A DNA stretch of 6,049 nucleotides from Bacteroidales bacterium (lineage in GTDB: Bacteria; Bacteroidota; Bacteroidia; Bacteroidales; WCHB1-69): the NCBI GenBank assembly GCA_031254735.1, contig JAIRTU010000256.1, positions 1-6,049 on the forward strand, given 5' to 3'. Positions 1 through 4,870 of this stretch are shown here, piece by piece. A program made the position numbers and the translations under genes. The notes beneath the pieces were generated by a model. It saw only the letters and a list, made by a program, of their open reading frames with translations. It was not told where the DNA came from and did no database searches. Each line of letters begins with the position of its first letter. Within the stretch, counting starts at the first letter, position 1.

Positions 1-141
1 GGCACTTCTGCCAATGTGGTGAAAATAAAAAGACACTTGCTGACCGAAGAAATCATTGACATTCAAAACAAAACAGTCTCATTTATCGACCCGGTGTACG
101 AACTTTGGTTTCAAAAAGAAATTTTGGGCAAATCGATATAA
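1..141 (+). CDS. C-terminal fragment of an AAA-family ATPase-like protein (partial)
   Basis: Frame 1 is open from the window edge and stops with TAA at 139-141, leaving 46 residues. It begins GTSANVVKIKRHLLTEEIID and continues through IDPVYELWFQKEI. This pattern of a short winged-helix-like segment (TSANV.KIK..L...EIID), a beta hairpin, then DPVYELWF resembles the C-terminal end of the archaeal-type/COG1672-like ATPases common in Bacteroidota, where a winged helix follows the AAA+ domain. The Walker motifs would lie upstream and cannot be checked, so the family call rests on the tail alone. The gene converges on the 770-residue gene of the opposite strand with 49 bp between the two stop codons. 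I see no convincing terminator in that gap, only a weak CCTT-TTT-AAGG inverted repeat at 168-178. Confidence 0.65.
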   Translation, partial: GTSANVVKIKRHLLTEEIIDIQNKTVSFIDPVYELWFQKEILGKSI

Positions 142-190
142 TATCCCGGTTCAGACAGATGAAAGTTCCTTTTTAAGGCAAAAACACTAA

Positions 191-2503
191 TCACAGTCCT
201 CGTTGTGGTCTTGCGGAAGAGGAAATTACTTCGCTGCGGGGACGAGTTGTCGGTTTGGTGGAGGTGGAGGCGCTGCTTTTCGAGTGGACGGCTGTTTTGG
301 GTTGAGACGTCGAACTTGGTTTTTGGGCGCCGGGTTTAGGCGATGAACTTGGCTGTGAAGAACGCGGGGCGACAGTTGTGGGAGAGTTCTCCGCAGGAGT
401 GGATTCCGCAGGTGCTTTTTCGTAATCTTCCGGGACGTAGTTGGACTGTTTGTAGTTGGTCATTGATTTTACGCGACTTATTTTTGACGAAAGATTGTGT
501 CCGCCGGTGGTCAGCATATCGTTGTAAGTGATTATTACGGAAGGCGTTTTCAGATATTTTGCCGAAGATTTTGCCAAATTGTTTACATAATAATTTTTCA
601 CATCTTCCAAATCGATCCCAAGCAAATACAAATAGTTTTTCCCGATCGTCCAACATAATTTATTGAGTTGTTTGCTTTTGAGCATGATCGTATAATCTTC
701 CCGCGTTCGGATACGTGTTCCGCGGGGATACGAAACATATTTCGCCAACTTTTTAAAATCGTCTTCCGACAATGCCCGCAACATATTCTTTACCAGATGA
801 AATTCGCGGCTAATCTGTTGTTTGGTATTTTGTTGAACTTCTTTGTAGATATTATCCCGCTGTTGAGAAGTATGTGTGTACCGGTATTTCTGCTCGTTGT
901 CAAGAATTTGTTCTTCAACTTTTTCTTTTTGATAATCAATAAATTTTATCTTTGACAGGGTGTCGGAAAGATAATCGATATTTTCAGCTGTCAAATCTTT
1001 GAAAACAGTCATCAGCGAGGTTGCGGGTTTTTGCAGCAGGTAGGGTTTATTTTTGGGAAAAGCCGTATGCACATCTCCCGAATAAGAAATATTATTATCG
1101 ATAAACAACTGATAAAGTGCAGTATATTGAACCACTCTTGCCAAATCGGTATTGCCGAGCGTGGCAAAATAATGATACGCCCGGTTTTCGTATTTCCGAC
1201 CAATGCTTACGCTGCGTTCTTGCGAGTTGAAATACGAAACCGGCAACGAGCCTGTCCGATTCAAGGTGTAAACCGTTACATTTTCAAGATCGATAGCGTA
1301 CATGGCGTGGGTTGTGTTCCAATTGTATACCAGCTCACTCAATCCCAACTTTCGGAAAAGCGGCTTGTCGAAAGGATAATACGCAGGTTTGGGATAACGA
1401 TAATAGGCTTCCTGTATCGTTCCTTTTTCCGACCAGTCTTTGAGCAGAATATCGGTGATAGTCATCAGATGTCCAAATTCTGTGTTTTCCAATTCTTTGC
1501 TCAAATAAGTGGGACACCAATCTTTTCCGTTCCGCATTTTTCCCGCCATAAAATCGTTTATATCCAAGCTTTGGGAGAGTTCTTTTTCGGTGACGGACGC
1601 CAACAGGAGGATCGATTCGATGTTGAGCGGCGGAAGTTCGTCCAAACTTGCTTCGCGTTCTCTGCCGATAATCACCAGCGTGGAAGTATCTGCCAAAGCC
1701 CCCAAAATCAAGTCGGCATCCAATGTGAATTGACGAATAGCCCCCAACTGTTCGGATAAATCGCTTTTCTTGGCAATTGCCCACGCCACAAATCCGGGCA
1801 GGCGACTGAAATAAACGCCTCGTTTTTGTCCGTCGAAAATGCTTTGTACGGTTTCGGTGTGCGAGGTGTCGTCCAAGACAATAAATTGCTCTTCGTTTTC
1901 TAAAAACCATTCGTTAAATTCATACAAAGAAATTCGGTAGTCGATATTCGATTGGGTGTAGTAAATCCGTTTGTTGGCTGCCGGAAGTTTCATCGGTTGG
2001 GCTTTGTAATCGGAGAAATACAATTCCTTAGACAAATTCCGAATAATATTGCGGGTGTTTTCTTCCGTTGCATTTGCCATGATGATGACAATATCGGTTA
2101 TTTGTCCGTCGTAGCCTGTTTTGTGTTTTTTGATTTCTACGCCATGCGTAAATTTGGCACAAATACGTTTGACGGTATCCATTTCAAAATGTGGAGGCGG
2201 TTCGGAAATGAGAATCATCTTGCTGCTGTCGGAAAATTCTCCCAATCCTATGCTTTGAAAATGAAAACGATATTTTTTGCGAAAATCATCATAGATAGAA
2301 TCTTTCTGCAAAAAGGCTTGTCGTGTTTCTATTTCTATATTTTGATTGGGAATATATTCCTGTTTCAGCACTTTGGCGGTTTCTTTCTTGACCGTTTCCA
2401 CAATATTGGTCTTTTGAAAAAGAAAAAATCCACCCGCGCCTGTTGCTGCAAGCAAAAGACCTGCCAAAATAATATTTCGTTTCCGTTTAGACAATTTATT
2501 CAT
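191..2503 (-). CDS. Unrecognised 770-residue membrane-anchored protein with Ser/Pro-rich tail
   Basis: I do not recognise this protein. It starts at ATG (2503-2501) with a basic cluster KLSKRKR, then one hydrophobic helix at about residues 11-29, which predicts a signal anchor with the bulk outside the cytoplasmic membrane. No lipobox cysteine is seen. Residues about 50-690 look like a folded mixed alpha/beta region. Notable stretches are an Ile-rich strand ending in IIGRERE (277-283), NTEFGHLMTITD (340-351), a Tyr/Pro-rich segment near 367-378 and LNRTGSLPVSYF (414-425). Residues about 505-575 are charged, Gln-rich and probably helical. From about 694 the chain becomes low complexity: roughly 19 Ser and a dozen Pro in 77 residues, net positive. 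The leader lacks a Shine-Dalgarno sequence, as usual for Bacteroidota. The gene follows the EXPERA-like gene by 45 bp on the same strand and is probably co-transcribed. An envelope structural or binding role is inference only. Confidence 0.85.
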   Translation of the reverse strand: MNKLSKRKRNIILAGLLLAATGAGGFFLFQKTNIVETVKKETAKVLKQEYIPNQNIEIETRQAFLQKDSIYDDFRKKYRFHFQSIGLGEFSDSSKMILISEPPPHFEMDTVKRICAKFTHGVEIKKHKTGYDGQITDIVIIMANATEENTRNIIRNLSKELYFSDYKAQPMKLPAANKRIYYTQSNIDYRISLYEFNEWFLENEEQFIVLDDTSHTETVQSIFDGQKRGVYFSRLPGFVAWAIAKKSDLSEQLGAIRQFTLDADLILGALADTSTLVIIGREREASLDELPPLNIESILLLASVTEKELSQSLDINDFMAGKMRNGKDWCPTYLSKELENTEFGHLMTITDILLKDWSEKGTIQEAYYRYPKPAYYPFDKPLFRKLGLSELVYNWNTTHAMYAIDLENVTVYTLNRTGSLPVSYFNSQERSVSIGRKYENRAYHYFATLGNTDLARVVQYTALYQLFIDNNISYSGDVHTAFPKNKPYLLQKPATSLMTVFKDLTAENIDYLSDTLSKIKFIDYQKEKVEEQILDNEQKYRYTHTSQQRDNIYKEVQQNTKQQISREFHLVKNMLRALSEDDFKKLAKYVSYPRGTRIRTREDYTIMLKSKQLNKLCWTIGKNYLYLLGIDLEDVKNYYVNNLAKSSAKYLKTPSVIITYNDMLTTGGHNLSSKISRVKSMTNYKQSNYVPEDYEKAPAESTPAENSPTTVAPRSSQPSSSPKPGAQKPSSTSQPKTAVHSKSSASTSTKPTTRPRSEVISSSARPQRGL

Positions 2504-2548
2504 GCAAAAAACAGGGAAAAACTGTTGACCGCTTCTTCTATTTGAAGA

Positions 2549-3070
2549 TTAAAACTTCCTTGTAAAGGGCATTTGTTTTCGCATGCGTATCAGCAGCAAT
2601 ATCGGGATCAGTACGTATGGCGAATTAAACATCAGGAATTTTGCGGGATTGGGCGTTCTCCATTCCGGTTCTCCAAAAAATTCAACACCAAAAACCACAA
2701 TTCCTGTAATTCCCGCTATCATGGTGGCGTAGATTACAGCGGGTAACTGTATGTTGTTCCAGCCTTTGGCTAAGGAAATTACCAGAATAATATAAAACGG
2801 CATATACACAAATGCCGACAGTCCTGTTACAATACGCATCCACATCGGCGGATTTTGAAACAAAGGGTCTGTCCCTTCGGCGTACCAATAATTGGCATTT
2901 ACAATAAAATTGCTCGACGGCTGATTAAAATCTATTCCCAGGGTCGGAATCATATCGGCAATGCACGAAGTGAGGATAAAAACGGAAAAGATAATCATAA
3001 AGAAAATGTCTATGGGACGTTCTTTCAAGCTGAGGTTCGACTTTCGATCGGATATTGTTTCGGTTTTCAT
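2549..3070 (-). CDS. EXPERA-domain membrane protein, TMEM97/sigma-2 receptor-like
   Basis: This 173-residue protein has four hydrophobic segments at about 20-42, 79-101, 108-129 and 144-163, the topology of the EXPERA superfamily (emopamil-binding protein, TM6SF, TMEM97). The detailed match is to TMEM97: WYAEGTDPLFQNPPMW (62-77) resembles the human WYAKEFKDPLLQEPPAW stretch, PAVIY (110-114) matches PAIIY, and SPYVLIPILLLIRM (150-163) matches APYLLIPFILLIFM. Asp39 and Asp68 occupy the places of human Asp29 and Asp56, which are important for ligand binding; the position of Glu73 appears to be Ser85. Family members bind or isomerise sterols or regulate lipid trafficking in eukaryotic membranes; the bacterial substrate is unknown. 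The alignment was made from memory. The ATG at 3070-3068 is preceded by an A/T-rich leader and a TATCTTTG box. The 770-residue gene lies 45 bp downstream. Confidence 0.8.
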   Translation of the reverse strand: MKTETISDRKSNLSLKERPIDIFFMIIFSVFILTSCIADMIPTLGIDFNQPSSNFIVNANYWYAEGTDPLFQNPPMWMRIVTGLSAFVYMPFYIILVISLAKGWNNIQLPAVIYATMIAGITGIVVFGVEFFGEPEWRTPNPAKFLMFNSPYVLIPILLLIRMRKQMPFTRKF

Positions 3071-3109
3071 TGATATTTTGTTTTAAATGAACAAATAAAT
3101 TTACGAATG

Positions 3110-3117
3110 CAAAGATA
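3110..3117 (-). promoter_or_regulatory. Candidate -7 box for the EXPERA-like gene
   Basis: The minus strand reads TATCTTTG here, an exact match to the Bacteroidota -7 consensus TAnnTTTG. It lies 39 bp upstream of the ATG at 3070, so transcription would give a short leader of roughly 30-35 nt. No TTTG -33 element is found at the usual spacing of about 19-21 bp; that region is only a T-rich run, and a TTTG lies about 30 bp away, which is too far. The call therefore rests on the -7 box and its position. Confidence 0.5.
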
Positions 3118-3155
3118 CATTTTTTGTGGGTTGAAAAAAGAATTTCACAAAAGAA

Positions 3156-3163
3156 TATATTTG
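3156..3163 (+). promoter_or_regulatory. Possible upstream plus-strand -7 box
   Basis: The plus strand reads TATATTTG, matching TAnnTTTG. A GTTG at 3130-3133 gives a weak -33 candidate with 22 bp spacing. It could drive the deaminase-trpS unit with a leader of about 115 nt. Such matches arise easily in AT-rich DNA, and the box at 3268-3275 is a competing candidate closer to the start codon. Confidence 0.25.
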
Positions 3164-3227
3164 CATAAACCGCATTATCACGAAGTAAAAAATCAAAAAC
3201 AAAAATCACACGCCCGCCATAAACCGC
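3164..3227. repeat. CATAAACCGC direct repeat in the divergent control region
   Basis: The decamer CATAAACCGC occurs at 3164-3173 and 3218-3227, a 54 bp period, between the promoter-like boxes of the two divergent units. It could be a pair of operator half-sites or chance. No inverted partner is seen. Confidence 0.3.
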
Positions 3228-3267
3228 GAATTGCCAAACGGTCAGTCGCTAATTCTCAAAAGTGTTG

Positions 3268-3275
3268 TATCTTTG
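3268..3275 (+). promoter_or_regulatory. Candidate -7 box for the deaminase-trpS unit, nearly leaderless
   Basis: TATCTTTG on the plus strand matches the Bacteroidota -7 consensus and has the same sequence as the box serving the divergent gene. The deaminase ATG at 3281 starts only five bases after the box. Initiation at the usual distance would begin the transcript at or next to the start codon, giving a leaderless or almost leaderless mRNA. No clear TTTG -33 element is present. The box also argues against extending the deaminase frame upstream of 3281. Confidence 0.45.
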
Positions 3276-3280
3276 CAGCG

Positions 3281-3652
3281 ATGAAATTCATAAGAGAATC
3301 CGACATTCAAGCGGTGGAAAGAATACTTTCGGCAAGCGGAAGTTGCGGCGAGGGAATTGCCCTGTTGCTGTTTGGAGAGGAACGTTTTACAAGTCAAAAC
3401 AAAATGCTTGAAGACGACGACCCAACGGCTCATGCGGCTGTTGTGCTTGCACGCCGCCAACGAAAACGCTTGCGGGAAAATCGGGATTTTGAACTGTTGC
3501 TCAGTTGCAAACCCTGTCCGATGTGTGTTGCGGCATTGTATCAAGCGAAGATTAAGCATGTATATTATTTGGAAAATAGTATCGTCAATCATATAGAAAT
3601 ACATTCAACTAATTTTTGGTATGAAGAAATTCATACCTGTCAAAAAAAATAA
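3281..3652 (+). CDS. Guanine/nucleoside deaminase-like protein lacking the catalytic Glu
   Basis: This 123-residue protein belongs to the cytidine deaminase-like zinc superfamily and is closest in pattern to GuaD/TadA-type nucleobase deaminases. Visible motifs are SQN (38-40, the substrate-contacting Asn region), DPTAHAAV (47-54), CKPCPMC (76-82) and the FxYEEI stretch near 112-117. The zinc ligands His51, Cys79 and Cys82 are present. The family motif is HAE, with Glu as the proton shuttle; here residue 53 is Ala (GCT), so ordinary deamination is not expected. The chain ends just after YEEI, whereas B. subtilis GuaD continues about 30 more residues that help close the active site. The start at 3281 is chosen because upstream codons look non-coding and hold a promoter-like box. 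Its stop lies four bases before trpS. It may be a pseudoenzyme, a zinc-binding regulator, or a decaying gene. Confidence 0.75.
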   Translation: MKFIRESDIQAVERILSASGSCGEGIALLLFGEERFTSQNKMLEDDDPTAHAAVVLARRQRKRLRENRDFELLLSCKPCPMCVAALYQAKIKHVYYLENSIVNHIEIHSTNFWYEEIHTCQKK

Positions 3653-3656
3653 AGAT

Positions 3657-4643
3657 ATGGAAACTGTTTTAAGCGGCATTCGTCCGACGGGCAACCTGCA
3701 TTTGGGAAATTATTTTGGTGCGGTAAAAAATTTTGTAAAAATGCAATACGAAAACACGTGTTTTTTCTTCATTGCAGACTATCATTCGCTGACCACACAC
3801 CCAAATCCTGAAAATCTGCAACAAAATGTGCGTCAGGTGTTGGTGGAATATCTTGCCTGCGGAATAAATCCCGAAGCGGCAACGCTGTATGTTCAAAGCG
3901 ATTTGCCCGAAACGGCAGAATTATATCTTTTCCTCAACATGAATGCGTATCTGGGTGAGTTGGAACGATGTACCACCTTCAAAGACAAAGTCCGCAAGCA
4001 GCCCAACAACGTCAATGCGGGGCTGTTGACCTATCCCTCTTTGATGGCTTCCGATATTCTGATCCACAACGCCGACAAAGTTCCTGTCGGGAAAGATCAG
4101 GCGGTGCATTTGGAACTGACACGTGTTTTTGCCTCTCGTTTCAATCGTTTGTATCAGGTAGATTATTTCAAAGAGCCGCAAGCGTACAATTTTGGCGAGA
4201 ATTTGGTGAAAATCCCCGGTTTGGACGGAAGCAGCAAAATGGGAAAATCGGAGGGGAACGCTATCTACCTGATTGACGAACCCGACGTTATTCGCAAAAA
4301 AATCATGAAAGCCAAAACCGACGCCGGTCCCACACAGGAAAATCAACCCAAACCGCAAGAGATAGAAAACCTGTTCACCCTGATGAAACATGTTTCGTCT
4401 CCCGACACGACGGCTCATTTCGAGCAGGCATACAACAACTGCTCTATCCGCTACGGCGACATGAAAAAGCAGTTGGCAGAAGACATTATCGCTTTTTGTA
4501 CCCCCATTCGGGAACAAATTATCGACCTGTGGAAAAACAAAGACTATCAGGAAAAAGTCATGCGTCAAGGGGCAGAAAAAGCACGTGTCAGCGGAAGAAA
4601 AACCATGCAGGAAGTGCGGGAAATTATCGGATTTCGCAACTAA
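3657..4643 (+). CDS. trpS: Tryptophanyl-tRNA synthetase
   Basis: This class I aminoacyl-tRNA synthetase charges tRNA-Trp with tryptophan using ATP in the cytoplasm, and normally acts as a homodimer. The 328-residue length fits the bacterial family (about 330). The start METVLSGIRPTGNLHLGNYF carries the HIGH-type signature HLGN (15-18). YPSLMASDIL (126-135) places Asp133 at the site that reads the indole NH. PVGKDQ (143-148) and HLELTR (151-156) follow, and LDGSSKMGKSEGN (189-201) holds the KMSKS loop as KMGKS. I chose the ATG at 3657 because family members begin with this sequence; an in-frame ATG at 3621 would add 12 lysine-rich residues and overlap the deaminase-like gene by 32 bp. The four-base gap behind that gene suggests co-transcription and perhaps translational coupling. 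Nothing in the sequence suggests T-box or attenuator control. Confidence 0.97.
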   Translation: METVLSGIRPTGNLHLGNYFGAVKNFVKMQYENTCFFFIADYHSLTTHPNPENLQQNVRQVLVEYLACGINPEAATLYVQSDLPETAELYLFLNMNAYLGELERCTTFKDKVRKQPNNVNAGLLTYPSLMASDILIHNADKVPVGKDQAVHLELTRVFASRFNRLYQVDYFKEPQAYNFGENLVKIPGLDGSSKMGKSEGNAIYLIDEPDVIRKKIMKAKTDAGPTQENQPKPQEIENLFTLMKHVSSPDTTAHFEQAYNNCSIRYGDMKKQLAEDIIAFCTPIREQIIDLWKNKDYQEKVMRQGAEKARVSGRKTMQEVREIIGFRN

Positions 4644-4654
4644 TCACTAATCAC
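4641..4654. repeat. TAATCAC tandem pair at the trpS stop
   Basis: TAATCAC occurs twice in direct succession, and the first copy contains the trpS stop codon. The decamer CACTAATCAC inside it (4645-4654) also occurs at 185-194, across the stop of the 770-residue gene. A related stretch, CACTAATCTCAC, lies at 4816-4827. Confidence 0.6.
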
Positions 4655-4664
4655 TTACCACTAT

Positions 4665-4694
4665 ATTATTTTCCCTTCGGGAGATTTTAATAAT
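4665..4694. terminator. Hairpin in the convergent trpS/mscS spacer, possible terminator
   Basis: An inner stem TCCC (4672-4675) pairs with GGGA (4679-4682) around a TTC loop. An outer stem ATTATT (4665-4670) pairs with AATAAT (4689-4694), separated by an asymmetric internal loop (one base on the left, GATTTT on the right). It lies 22 bp after the trpS stop, between convergent genes, where a bidirectional terminator would be expected. No clean T-tract follows the stem on either strand, so intrinsic termination is uncertain. Confidence 0.3.
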
Positions 4695-4700
4695 GGTTAT

Positions 4701-4730
4701 TTGTCAATTGTCAATGGCTAATTGGCTATT
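4701..4730. repeat. Adjacent short tandem duplications TTGTCAA x2 and TGGCTAWT x2
   Basis: TTGTCAA is repeated at 4701-4707 and 4708-4714, directly followed by TGGCTAAT (4715-4722) and TGGCTATT (4723-4730). Two different units of 7-8 bp are each duplicated in tandem, side by side. This looks like slippage-generated intergenic sequence rather than a coding or operator element. Confidence 0.6.
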
Positions 4731-4744
4731 ACGGACACTCTGTT

Positions 4745-4774
4745 GCATACCACAATGACTCTGGGGCATGCCAC
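4745..4774. repeat. GCATRCCAC direct repeat, 21 bp period
   Basis: GCATACCAC (4745-4753) and GCATGCCAC (4766-4774) differ at one base and are spaced two helical turns apart. The second overlaps the palindrome GGCATGCC (4765-4772). The rest of the spacer to 4870 shows no ORF or RNA gene; it holds AT-rich sequence with TAATC/CACAAATCC-like repetition around 4801-4835. Confidence 0.4.
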
Positions 4775-4870
4775 GAAATCTTCATTTAGAAAAATCATAT
4801 TAATCGTAATAATCCCACTAATCTCACAAATCCCAATTCAGACAAAAGAAGGGGCAACCGGCGTGGCGAA

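Noticed and set aside
142..190. Possible terminator between the ATPase-like fragment and the 770-residue gene
   Set aside because: Only a 4-bp CCTT/AAGG repeat around TTT at 168-178 is present, too weak to call.
1031..1759. A 242-codon plus-strand open frame antisense to the 770-residue gene
   Set aside because: Its translation shows no family resemblance, and it lies wholly opposite a longer frame with a clear anchor, ordered motifs and matching gene context. It is a shadow frame.
3107..3280. Upstream extension of the deaminase-like frame by 58 residues
   Set aside because: The extra residues are His/Lys-rich and unlike the family, the DNA is AT-rich intergenic in character, and it contains two promoter-like boxes.
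3621..3656. Earlier ATG for trpS adding 12 residues
   Set aside because: TrpRS family members begin at or near METVLSGIRPTG; the extension is lysine-rich and overlaps the deaminase-like gene.
3657..3700. T-box or tryptophan attenuator upstream of trpS
   Set aside because: The four-base gap to the preceding gene leaves no leader, and no Trp-codon run or specifier stem is seen.
3921..4568. A 215-codon minus-strand open frame inside trpS
   Set aside because: It is antisense to a fully conserved TrpRS with intact HIGH and KMSKS motifs; the long frame follows from the codon composition of trpS.
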